Below are positions 7,755 through 15,494 of a stretch of 16,638 bases of DNA, piece by piece. The notes below the pieces were generated by a model. That model was not told where the DNA came from and did not search any database. It was given only the letters and a program-made list of their open reading frames with translations. The stretch is taken from the NCBI GenBank assembly GCA_027019845.1, contig JALUWE010000106.1, positions 1 to 16,638 of the forward strand, written 5' to 3'. A program made the position numbers and the translations under genes. This DNA comes from Anaerolineales bacterium. Lineage in GTDB: Bacteria > Chloroflexota > Anaerolineae > Anaerolineales > JABWBV01. How positions within the stretch are numbered: the stretch's first letter is position 1; the number at the start of each line of letters is the position of its first letter.

Positions 7755-10700
7755 TGTCGGTAAACCAAAAACGCGTTTCTTCCCTCCTCTCCACCATGCT
7801 GCGCCTGGGCGCGCCGGGTGACCACCGCGCCGCGGCCCGGGAGATCACCAACGTAGCGGGCGAAGCCATGCCCGCGTTCGGCGAAACCAACCTGATGCCT
7901 GAGAGCGTGCCGCTGGAGACCGTGATTCACCCCGACGGGCGCATGAGCCAGTACCCGCCCCCGGAAAAGTGGGACGACTGGGTGGAGTGGGACCCGAAGG
8001 CCTGGCCGCGCAAGGTCGCCCGGCGTTACACGCTGGTGCCGACCGTGTGCTTCAACTGCGAGAGCGGCTGCGGCCTGCTGGCCTACGTGGACAAAACCAG
8101 CTTCGAGATCAAGAAATTCGAAGGCAATCCCGCGCACCCCGGCAGCCGCGGGCGCAACTGCGCCAAAGGCCCGGCCACCCACAACCAGATTTACGACCCC
8201 GAACGCATCCTCTACCCCCTCAAACGCGTCGGCAAGCGCGGGGAGGGCAAATGGCAGCGCGTCTCCTGGGACGAAGCCCTGGAAGACATCGCGGCCCGGA
8301 TGCGCGCCAGCCGCCAGAAACGCCGCGATGGGATCATGTACCACGTCGGGCGCCCCGGCGAAGACGGCTACACCAACCGCTGCATCACCGCCTGGGGCGT
8401 GGATGGCCACAACAGCCACACCAACATCTGCTCCAGCGGCGCGCGCGCCGGCTACTTCTTCTGGGGCGCGTTCGACCGTCCCAGCCCGGACCACACCAAC
8501 GCCCGCGTCATCCTGCTGATCTCCAGCCACCTGGAAACCGGCCACTATTTCAACCCCCACGCCCAACGCATCATCGAAGGCAAGATGAAAGGCGCGAAGA
8601 TCATCACCTTCGACCCGCGTTTGAGCAACACCGCCAGCCGCAGCGACGTGTGGCTGCCCACCTGGCCTGGCAGCGAGGCCACTGTGCTGCTCGCCATCGC
8701 CAACTACCTGATCCAAAACGACCTGTACGACAAAGCGTTCGTCCGCAGGTGGGTCAACTGGAAAGAAACTTTGCAGGCTATTCGCGATTCGAGATTAGAG
8801 ATTGGTCAAGACCACGAATCCCTGATCTCGAATCTCGACTCTCTAACATTCGAGGCCTTCGACCGCGTCCTCAAAGCCCTCTACGCGGAATTCACCTTCG
8901 AGCGCGCCGCGCAAGAAGCCCAGGTGCCCGTCGAGCGCATCCGGGAGGCCGCAGAACTGGTCGCCAACTGCGACGGCAAACTGGCCACCCACACCTGGCG
9001 CAGCGCCAGCATCGGCAACCTGGGCGGCTGGCAGGTGGCGCGTTGCCTGTTCTTCCTCAACGTGCTGACCGGCAGCGTGGGCACCAAAGGCGGCACCGCG
9101 GGGAACTCGTGGAATAAATTCGTACCCAAACCCTTCAAAGTGCCCGAACCCTTCAACGCCTGGAACGAATTGCACATCCCCCACGAGTGGCCGCTGGCTT
9201 TCTATGAGATGAGCTTCCTGCTGCCGCACTTCCTCGAAGAGGGCCGCGGCGAAATCGACGTGTATTTCACCCGCGTCTACAACCCGATGTGGATCAACCC
9301 CGACGGCTTCATGTGGCTCAAAGCCCTGCAAGACGAGCAAAAGATCAAGCTGCACGTCGCCCTCACCCCCACCTGGAACGAATCCGCCTGGTTCGCGGAC
9401 TACGTGCTGCCGATGGGCCACGCCGGTGAGCGCCACGACCTGGTCAGCCAGGAGACCCACGCCGGGCAGTGGATCGCGTTCCGCCAGCCGGTGCGCCGCG
9501 TCGCGCTGGAGCGCGCCGGTAAGAAAGTGCGCTTCACCTACGAGGCCAACCCCGGCGAAGTGTGGGAGGAGAACGAGTTCTGGATCGAGCTTTCCGCACG
9601 CATGGACCCGGACGGCTCTCTGGGCATCCGCCAGTGGTTCGAAAGCCCTTACCGCCCCGGCGAGATCATCACCGTCGAAGAGTATTACCGCTGGATATTC
9701 GAGAACAGCGTCCCCGGCCTGCCCGAAGCCGCAGCCAAAGAGGGCCTCAGCCCGTTGGAATACATGCGCAAATACGGCGCGTTCGAGGTCACCGCGCAGA
9801 ATTATGTCCCTTACGAAAAGGTAATTAGTGATTTAGCAACCGATAATTCGGTAATTGGTAATTCAGTAATTGGTAGTTCAGTTACTGATAATGGTGACGG
9901 CGAACCCCCCAACAACCAATTACCAATTACCAATTACAAAATCGATGCTCTCGACCGCATCCACCAGGACGACAAAGTGATCGGCGTGATGGTGGACGGC
10001 GAACCCAAAGTCGGCTTCAACACGCCCTCACGGCGGTTGGAATTCTACTCCTCCACGCTGGCCCAATGGGGCTGGCCCGAAAAAGAATACGTCATTCCCT
10101 GGCCGCTCAAGAGCCACGTCCACCCCGACAACATCGACCGGGAAAAAGGCGAAATGCTGCTGCTGCCCAACTTCCGGCTGCCCACGCTGATCCACACCCG
10201 CTCGGCCAATGCCAAATGGCTGTACGAGATCAGCCACAAGAACCCGGTCTGGATGCATCCCTCGGACGCGGAACGCCTGGGCGTGCGCACCGGCGACCTG
10301 GTGCGGGTGGACACCGAGATCGGCTATTTCGTGGACAAGGTGTGGGTCACGGAGGGCATCAAGCCGGGGGTGATCGCCATGAGCCACCACCTGGGCCGCT
10401 GGCGCTTGCAGGAGGACATGGGCGTCAACCGCGGCGCGTCCAACCTGGCCGCGCTGGAAGAGGACGGCAAAGGCGGCCACAAACTCAACGTCATCCACGG
10501 CGCGCGCGCCTGGCAGTCCAGCGACCCCGACACCAGCCGCATCTGGTGGGAGGAGGTCGGCGTCCACCAAAACCTGACCCACGCGGTACACCCCGACCCG
10601 ATCAGCGGCGCGCACTGCTGGCTGCAAAAAGCGGTCAACGTGCGCAAGGCCAAACCCGGCGAAAAATACGGTGAAGTCTGGGTGGACACCAACCGCTCGA

Positions 10701-10846
10701 TGGCGGTTTATCGCCAGTGGGTGTCCCTCACCCGCTCCGCAGTGGACCACAGCCCGAACGGCGAGCGGCGCCCCTACTGGCTCAAACGCCCCCTCAAACC
10801 CGTGCGGGAGGCCTACAAATTACCCGCAAAACCGTTTGGAAGATGA
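7754..10846 (+). CDS. molybdopterin oxidoreductase catalytic subunit (DMSO reductase superfamily, SoeA/PsrA-like)
   Basis: 1030 aa, with GAGGTG 5 nt before the ATG. An N-terminal [4Fe-4S] site is visible (Cys99, Cys102, Cys106, Cys136: C-F-N-C-E-S-G-C...N-C-A-K-G), then the molybdopterin core with N-I-C-S-S-G-A-R, in which Cys226 is the likely molybdenum ligand, I-I-T-F-D-P-R-L-S-N-T-A, and the C-terminal molydopterin-dinucleotide-binding domain (R-T-G-D-L-V-R-V). There is no twin-arginine signal, so the enzyme should stay in the cytoplasm, unlike exported PsrA/PhsA/TtrA. That, with sulfur genes on both sides, favours a SoeA-like sulfite dehydrogenase. Substrate remains inferred. Two AT-richer palindromic segments interrupt the domain in frame (residues ~342-365 and ~692-731). 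The partner is the upstream Fe-S/NrfD fusion; TorD is encoded downstream. Confidence 0.88.
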   Translation: MSVNQKRVSSLLSTMLRLGAPGDHRAAAREITNVAGEAMPAFGETNLMPESVPLETVIHPDGRMSQYPPPEKWDDWVEWDPKAWPRKVARRYTLVPTVCFNCESGCGLLAYVDKTSFEIKKFEGNPAHPGSRGRNCAKGPATHNQIYDPERILYPLKRVGKRGEGKWQRVSWDEALEDIAARMRASRQKRRDGIMYHVGRPGEDGYTNRCITAWGVDGHNSHTNICSSGARAGYFFWGAFDRPSPDHTNARVILLISSHLETGHYFNPHAQRIIEGKMKGAKIITFDPRLSNTASRSDVWLPTWPGSEATVLLAIANYLIQNDLYDKAFVRRWVNWKETLQAIRDSRLEIGQDHESLISNLDSLTFEAFDRVLKALYAEFTFERAAQEAQVPVERIREAAELVANCDGKLATHTWRSASIGNLGGWQVARCLFFLNVLTGSVGTKGGTAGNSWNKFVPKPFKVPEPFNAWNELHIPHEWPLAFYEMSFLLPHFLEEGRGEIDVYFTRVYNPMWINPDGFMWLKALQDEQKIKLHVALTPTWNESAWFADYVLPMGHAGERHDLVSQETHAGQWIAFRQPVRRVALERAGKKVRFTYEANPGEVWEENEFWIELSARMDPDGSLGIRQWFESPYRPGEIITVEEYYRWIFENSVPGLPEAAAKEGLSPLEYMRKYGAFEVTAQNYVPYEKVISDLATDNSVIGNSVIGSSVTDNGDGEPPNNQLPITNYKIDALDRIHQDDKVIGVMVDGEPKVGFNTPSRRLEFYSSTLAQWGWPEKEYVIPWPLKSHVHPDNIDREKGEMLLLPNFRLPTLIHTRSANAKWLYEISHKNPVWMHPSDAERLGVRTGDLVRVDTEIGYFVDKVWVTEGIKPGVIAMSHHLGRWRLQEDMGVNRGASNLAALEEDGKGGHKLNVIHGARAWQSSDPDTSRIWWEEVGVHQNLTHAVHPDPISGAHCWLQKAVNVRKAKPGEKYGEVWVDTNRSMAVYRQWVSLTRSAVDHSPNGERRPYWLKRPLKPVREAYKLPAKPFGR
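8786..8846 (+). repeat. palindromic in-frame insertion in the molybdoenzyme gene (first)
   Basis: GATTCGAGAT (8786-8795) is perfectly repeated in inverted form at 8825-8834; TTAGAG (8795-8800) pairs with CTCTAA (8841-8846), and GGTCAAGACC (8804-8813) is a small inner hairpin. The segment is AT-richer than its surroundings, keeps the frame and encodes a hydrophilic stretch R-D-S-R-L-E-I...S-N-L-D-S-L. Confidence 0.75.
9826..9940 (+). repeat. palindromic in-frame insertion in the molybdoenzyme gene (second)
   Basis: GTAATTGGTAATT (9851-9863) has a perfect 13-bp inverted copy at 9918-9930, flanked by further GTAATT/CAATTAC units. It is built from the same AATTACC word as the 2796-2987 spacer. 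It encodes about 38 residues rich in Asn, Ser, Val, Ile and Thr, unlike the rest of the enzyme, and keeps the frame. Confidence 0.8.
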
Positions 10847-10849
10847 GCC

Positions 10850-13000
10850 GTGGCATTGGTACGTGAACCCCTCGCCGTTGATGTTCGACAATGGCCGAGA
10901 GACGATTTTCGCTTCCTGATGCGCCCCTTCGAGATACTCAGGGGGTATCGCCGCGAGTATTTGCGCGCCGACCTCGTGGCCGGGCTGACGGTCGCGGTGG
11001 TGTTGCTGCCCCAGGCGATTGCCTACGCGCTGATCGCGGAGCTGCCCGCCGAGGCTGGGTTGTACGCCGCGGTGATCGCGGGCATTGCCGGCGCGTTGTG
11101 GGGATCGTCCAAACACCTGCAAACCGGCCCGACCAACGCGGCCTCGCTGCTGGTGCTGACCACCCTGCTGCCCATCTTGCCGCCCGGCACCCCTGAGTAC
11201 ATCGCCGCGGCCAGCCTGATGGCGATCATGGTGGGGGCTATTCGCTTTTCGATGGGGATGCTGCACCTGGGGATTCTCGCCAATTTCGTCTCGGATTCCG
11301 TGATCATCGGCTTCACCGCCGGCGCGGGCATCCTGATCAGCGCCAACCAATTGCGCCATCTGTTCGGACTGTCGGTGCCCGGCTCCCCATATCTGTTCAA
11401 CACCCTGCAAGCTGTGGTGCTCAACCTGTCTCACACCCACGCCTTGAGCCTGATCCTGGGGCTTGGCACGGTGATGGTGGTTTTGCTGCTCAAACGCTTC
11501 AAACCTCACTGGCCCTCCGCACTGATCAGCATGGCGCTGGCCTCGGTGATCGTGGGTGTTTTCCATCTGGAGGCGCAGGGCGTCAAAGTGCTGGGAGAGC
11601 TGCCGCGCAGCCTGCCGCCATTGAGTGATTTTTCCCTCTTTCGGACGGAGTGGGTGGGACAGATGGCGGTGGGCGCGTTCGCGGTGGCGGCCATTGGCCT
11701 GGTGGAGGCCACCTCGATTGCCCGTTCCATCGCGGCCCAAAGCGGGCAGTACGTCAGCAGCAACCAGGAGTTCGTCGGGCAGGGCATGGCGAACATGGCT
11801 GCCGGGCTGTTTTCCGGCTACACCTGTTCGGGTTCGTTCATCCGCTCTTCGCTCAATTACGCCTCGGGCGCGAAAACGCAGATGGCGAGCGTGTTCTCGG
11901 GGCTGATTGTGTTGGCCGCCGCGCTGGCCTTTGCCCCTCTGACCGCCTATCTGCCGCGCACTGCCTTGGCCGGTGTACTGATCGTCACGGCCTATGGTAT
12001 GATCGACCGTAAAGAAATGCGGCGGATCTGGAACGCCTCGCGCGGCGATAGCCTGATCATGCTGGCGACGCTGGGCTCCACCCTGGTGTTGCCGCTGCAA
12101 TACGCGGTGTTGGCCGGGGTGATCGTCTCCTTCGTGCGCTACGTGATCAAAACCTCTACCCCGCTGGTCTATCCGGTGGTGCCCAGTGACAACTTCCGGC
12201 ATTTCGTGCAGCACGAAGACCAGCCGTTTTGCCCGCAATTGGGCATCATCACCATCAGCGGTTCGTTGTACTTCGGCGCAGCCCATCACGTGGAAAAGGT
12301 GATCCGCGCCGAACTGGACAAATATCCCGAACAAACCCATTTGTTACTGCGGATGCACCTGGTGGACCATTGCGATGTGAGCGGGATTCACATGCTGGAG
12401 TCTCTGGTGCGGATGCGGCGCAAAGTAGGCGGGGATGTGTTTCTTTCTGGGGTGCGGCCGTTGGTGCGGCAACAAATGGAACTGCTGGGGTTCGACAAGT
12501 TTTTGAGCAGCGATCACTTTTTCGCGCGCGAGGATGCGATTGCCTACCTCTTCCATCACGTGCTCAGCCCGGAAATCTGCATCTACGAGTGCCCGGTGCG
12601 GGTGTTTGCCGAGTGCCAGGCGCTGCCCAAATACGACTACCGCTCGAACCTGCCGGTCTCGTTCAGTTTCGACGAACACCACATCGATTCCCTGCTGCCC
12701 AGCGAGTTGCAGTCCAAATTGACCGAAAACGGCCAGGTCTTGGTGCTGGCAGACGTGCGGGAAGAAAAAGAGTACCAGGAGGGGCACATCTCTCAGGCCT
12801 GCCTGATCCCCATGCGTCACATTGCGGTCAAAGGCAAGAATTTGCCCCGCGATTGCCCGATTGTGCTGGTGTGCCGCACCGGACGGCGCAGTATGTTGGC
12901 TGCTCATATTTTGAAAGACATGGGCTATTCCCAGGTGTACAACCTGGAGGGCGGGATGCTGGCCTGGAAAGCCGCGGGCTACCCCGTGGCGGTAGAGTGA
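10850..13000 (+). CDS. SulP anion transporter with STAS and C-terminal rhodanese domains
   Basis: 716 aa from a GTG 3 nt after the previous stop, with GGAAG at good spacing; an ATG at 10919, just before R-P-F-E-I-L-R-G-Y, is an alternative start. Residues ~30-430 are a SulP permease (L-R-A-D-L-V-A-G-L-T-V-A-V-V-L-L-P-Q-A-I-A-Y-A opening, S-S-K-H-L-Q-T-G-P-T-N-A), followed by a STAS domain (~460-560). A Cys-containing connector follows (Cys577, Cys581, Cys589; Y-E-C-P-V-R-V-F-A-E-C), then a rhodanese domain with active loop C-R-T-G-R-R-S (Cys675) near the C-terminus. It likely moves sulfate or sulfite across the membrane, with a sulfur-relay domain on the cytoplasmic side. Co-location with the molybdoenzyme suggests export of the oxidised product or uptake of its substrate; direction cannot be read from sequence. 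Confidence 0.88.
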   Translation: MALVREPLAVDVRQWPRDDFRFLMRPFEILRGYRREYLRADLVAGLTVAVVLLPQAIAYALIAELPAEAGLYAAVIAGIAGALWGSSKHLQTGPTNAASLLVLTTLLPILPPGTPEYIAAASLMAIMVGAIRFSMGMLHLGILANFVSDSVIIGFTAGAGILISANQLRHLFGLSVPGSPYLFNTLQAVVLNLSHTHALSLILGLGTVMVVLLLKRFKPHWPSALISMALASVIVGVFHLEAQGVKVLGELPRSLPPLSDFSLFRTEWVGQMAVGAFAVAAIGLVEATSIARSIAAQSGQYVSSNQEFVGQGMANMAAGLFSGYTCSGSFIRSSLNYASGAKTQMASVFSGLIVLAAALAFAPLTAYLPRTALAGVLIVTAYGMIDRKEMRRIWNASRGDSLIMLATLGSTLVLPLQYAVLAGVIVSFVRYVIKTSTPLVYPVVPSDNFRHFVQHEDQPFCPQLGIITISGSLYFGAAHHVEKVIRAELDKYPEQTHLLLRMHLVDHCDVSGIHMLESLVRMRRKVGGDVFLSGVRPLVRQQMELLGFDKFLSSDHFFAREDAIAYLFHHVLSPEICIYECPVRVFAECQALPKYDYRSNLPVSFSFDEHHIDSLLPSELQSKLTENGQVLVLADVREEKEYQEGHISQACLIPMRHIAVKGKNLPRDCPIVLVCRTGRRSMLAAHILKDMGYSQVYNLEGGMLAWKAAGYPVAVE

Positions 13001-13041
13001 GGGGATAGACAGGGGACACTCTCGACCGGTGAGACCCATCA

Positions 13042-13131
13042 GACAAACCCGACAACTCAGACAACTCAGACAAGTCAGACCACTCAGACAAGTCAGACAA
13101 ATCAGACAAGTCAGACAAACCCGACAAACAG
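13042..13131 (+). repeat. ten tandem 9-nt repeats (GACAAGTCA-like) before the Sec persulfide dioxygenase gene
   Basis: Ten consecutive 9-nt units, each beginning GAC (GACAAACCC, GACAACTCA, GACAAGTCA and variants), fill the gap between the SulP gene and the persulfide dioxygenase gene. The first and ninth units are the same GACAAACCC form. The final unit runs directly into GGAGG (13131-13135), the ribosome binding site 6 nt before ATG 13142. Confidence 0.9.
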
Positions 13132-13135
13132 GAGG
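13131..13135 (+). promoter_or_regulatory. ribosome binding site of the persulfide dioxygenase gene
   Basis: GGAGG, 6 nt before ATG 13142. It is a strong site for a gene that would yield only a truncated product if TGA were a stop. Confidence 0.7.
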
Positions 13136-13141
13136 CAGTAC

Positions 13142-14548
13142 ATGTGGTTCAAACAAATCGTACGGGAGGAGACAGGATGTGCAGCATACATGGTCGGTGC
13201 GGACAACGGCGAGTGCGCGGTGTTCGACCCGTTGTGGGACATCGAGCCATACCTGGAGGCGGCGCGCGACAAGGGCGCCCGCATTCGTTACATCATCGAT
13301 TCGCATAGCCATGCAGATCACGTCTCTGGCGCGCGGCGGCTGGCCGCGGAGACCGGCGGGGAACTGATCCTGCCCGAGCTGGCCGACATCACCTACGAAG
13401 CCCGCCGCGTGCGCGATGGGGATGTGTTGGAGATGGGGGAGGTCTCTCTGGAGATCGTCCACGTGCCCGGCCATCGCCCGGAGCAGATCAACCTGCTGGT
13501 ATACGATCACAGCCGGGGGGAGGAACCGTGGTGCATTCTGACCGCGGACTTCCTGCTGGTGGGCGACGTGGCACGGCCCGACCTGGCGCAGGGCGGTGTG
13601 GAGGGCGCGCAGGTGATGTTCGATCAGGCCCTGCCGCGCATTGCCGGGCTGCCCGATTTCGTCGAGGTCTACCCGGGACACGTGGCCGGATCGACTTGAG
13701 GGCGCGTCACCAGTGGCAAGTTTGTCACCACCCTGGGATACGAACGCCGCTACAACCCGGCCTTGCAATTCGACGACCGGGAAGCATTCATCGCTTTTAT
13801 GAACGAGGGCCAGCCTTCCCGCCCGGCCAACGTGCTCAACATCGTGGCGATCAATCAGGGCAAACAGCCGCTCAGCATGAGGCTGCCCCACGTGCAGCCC
13901 CGCCAGCCCGAGGAAGTTGCCCGTATGATCGAGCAAGGCGTGCTGATCGTGGACGCGCGCTCCCCCGCGGAATTCGGGTCCGCACACATCCCCGGCGCCA
14001 TCAACATCCAGCTTGCCAGCCCGGAGTTCGAGCAGCGCGTGGGCTGGGTGTTGCCGGAGGGCCGGGATTTCATCCTGGTGCTGGCGGATGAACACCTGGC
14101 GCGGCGCGCGGTGCACAACCTGGCCTTCATCGGCCTGGAACGCCGCGTGGCAGGTTTCCTGGATGGCTGCATGGAGGCCTGGCTGGATGCCGGTTTGCCC
14201 TACCGCTCCGTGCCCCAGATCACCGTCCGGCAGCTCTACGAACGTTTGCAGCACAACAATCTCAAGGTGCTGGATGTGCGCGAGCGCTCTGAATGGGAAG
14301 AAGGCCACATCGCCGGTGCCCAACAGATGAGCTACAAACAACTGCGCACCGGTTTGGAGAGCCTCGACCTCTCCCCCCAGGATCAAGTGGCGGTGATCTG
14401 CGCCGGAGGCTACCGCTCCAGCACGGCCACGGGGATATTGTTGCAGCACGGCTTCGAGAACGTGTTGAACGTCACCGGCGGTATGACGGCCTGGCGCGCC
14501 GCGAAGTTGCCCATGCTGGACGGGCAGGGGAACGTCTGTGCCATCTGA
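13142..14548 (+). CDS. CstB-like persulfide dioxygenase-double rhodanese, putative selenoprotein
   Basis: 468 aa if the TGA at 13697-13699 is read as selenocysteine (residue 186). Residues 1-~185 are an ETHE1-type metallo-beta-lactamase domain: D-S-H-S-H-A-D-H (His55, His57, Asp59, His60), His111 in V-P-G-H, Asp142 in G-D-V-A-R-P-D, and His180 in Y-P-G-H. The next motif is V-A-G-S-T-U-G-R, matching the family's G-S-x-C-G. After the TGA the frame continues with T-T-L-G-Y-E-R-R-Y-N-P-A-L, also a family hallmark, then a rhodanese-like domain without a catalytic Cys (~260-345) and an active rhodanese with C-A-G-G-Y-R-S (Cys420). This is the CstB architecture, which oxidises persulfide to sulfite and can form thiosulfate. 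A candidate SECIS hairpin follows the TGA. A start inside the second half would have no natural domain boundary. The alternative is a nonsense mutation. Confidence 0.85.
13697..13699 (+). other. in-frame TGA, probable selenocysteine codon
   Basis: The TGA stands where ETHE1/CstB-type enzymes have the conserved cysteine of G-S-x-C-G, six residues after metal-ligand His180. The first bases after it encode G-R, as in homologues, so no sequence is missing. Confidence 0.8.
13713..13728 (+). promoter_or_regulatory. candidate bacterial SECIS hairpin (persulfide dioxygenase gene)
   Basis: GTGGC (13713-13717) pairs with GTCAC (13724-13728) with one G-U pair around a 6-nt loop AAGUUU that starts 18 nt after the TGA. 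The loop has G-U at positions 3-4, as in the E. coli fdhF loop AGGUCU (from memory). A lower CCA/UGG helix (13710-13712 with 13734-13736) is possible across a 5-nt bulge. A competing hairpin GTCAC/GTGGC at 13706-13717 has only a 2-nt loop. Weaker than the hairpin in the DsbA-like gene. Confidence 0.45.
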
Positions 14549-15494
14549 CCGGCAGGCGCTGGCGTTCAGCCACACGTACGCGCTGTTCGCCCAGCTTTAC
14601 CTGCGCGGCCCGGTAGCCGAACTGCGCACGTACGTGCAGGCGATCCCGGAGTTATCCGCCGCGCTGGAGGACAAACCCGCGGCGGAGCACGCGGCAGACC
14701 ACTACGGCCTGTTCGGCCTGAACGTTTTTCCTTACGAAAGCGTGTTTTTGGACCCGGCTAACACCCTGGGTGGTGCTGTGACCCACGGTGTGGCCGGGTT
14801 CTACGCGCAGGCTGGTTTCGAGTGCGCTGAGAACACCGCCGATCACCTGGGCTGCGAGCTTGCGTTGCTCTCGTTTTTGTGCGCGGCGGAGGTCGAAGCG
14901 GGCAACCTCCCCGAACAGGAGCGGGCGCGCGGGCTGCAACAGCACTTCCTGCACCGTCATCTGCTGCGCTGGCTGCCCGCGTTCGTACAGGCCGTGCGCC
15001 AGCAGGGGCAGGCGTTTTACCGCGCGTTGGCCGCGTTGACGCTGGAGGTGGTTTGCAGCCATGTGGAGACGCTGGGCGCGGGCCTTACCTTCCACGCGCC
15101 TTTCGTGTTACCTGACCCCCCGGCTTTGCTCGATGACCCGCACACCGGCCTGAAGGAGATCGCCGCCTATCTGACCACCCCGGCACACAGCGGCCTGTTC
15201 CTCAGCCGGGACGACATCGGCAGGCTGGGACGGGGGCAAAACCTGCCGCGCGGCTTTGGCGGGCGGCGGCAGATGCTCACCAACCTGTTGCGCGCGGCCG
15301 CGGAATACGACCGTTTGCCGCACTTGCTGGCAGATTTGCGTGGCCTGACGGGGGAGTGGGCCGCGTTCTGGGGGGAAATGGCGACCCGTCCCGGGTTGGC
15401 CGCCATCGCGGCGGTGTGGGGGGAACGATTGGAAGCCACCCAGGATTGCCTGGAGCGCATCGCGGCCGCGCTCAAATCACCCCCTGCTGTCTGA
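14538..15494 (+). CDS. TorD/DmsD-like molybdoenzyme maturation chaperone
   Basis: 318 aa, GTG start 11 nt inside the end of the preceding gene with CAGGGG at suitable spacing. It is all-helical and soluble. The Y-E-S-V-F-L-D segment (residues 66-72, after F-P) followed by G-A-V-T-H-G-V-A-G-F-Y matches the TorD/DmsD family, as do D-H-L-G-C-E-L-A-L-L-S-F-L and the later H-F-L-H-R-H-L-L-R-W segment. Family members bind molybdopterin oxidoreductase apoproteins and assist cofactor loading, so the likely client is the large enzyme encoded at 7754-10846. It is longer than typical TorD (about 200 aa), with a C-terminal extension of ~110 residues of unknown role. The client has no Tat signal, so the function would be maturation rather than export control. 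Its 3' end overlaps the convergent CoA-transferase gene by 23 nt. Confidence 0.75.
   Translation: MPSDRQALAFSHTYALFAQLYLRGPVAELRTYVQAIPELSAALEDKPAAEHAADHYGLFGLNVFPYESVFLDPANTLGGAVTHGVAGFYAQAGFECAENTADHLGCELALLSFLCAAEVEAGNLPEQERARGLQQHFLHRHLLRWLPAFVQAVRQQGQAFYRALAALTLEVVCSHVETLGAGLTFHAPFVLPDPPALLDDPHTGLKEIAAYLTTPAHSGLFLSRDDIGRLGRGQNLPRGFGGRRQMLTNLLRAAAEYDRLPHLLADLRGLTGEWAAFWGEMATRPGLAAIAAVWGERLEATQDCLERIAAALKSPPAV

Noticed and set aside
10820..12340. 506-codon open frame on the minus strand
   Set aside because: Antisense to the SulP gene, low-complexity composition, no motif.
13042..13131. CRISPR array
   Set aside because: Units are 9 nt, contiguous and without spacers, so it is a simple tandem repeat.
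12344..14575. 743-codon open frame on the minus strand
   Set aside because: It runs antisense to the SulP and persulfide dioxygenase genes, shows no recognisable domain and even reads through the 9-nt array as a S-D-L repeat. It is a GC-rich shadow frame.
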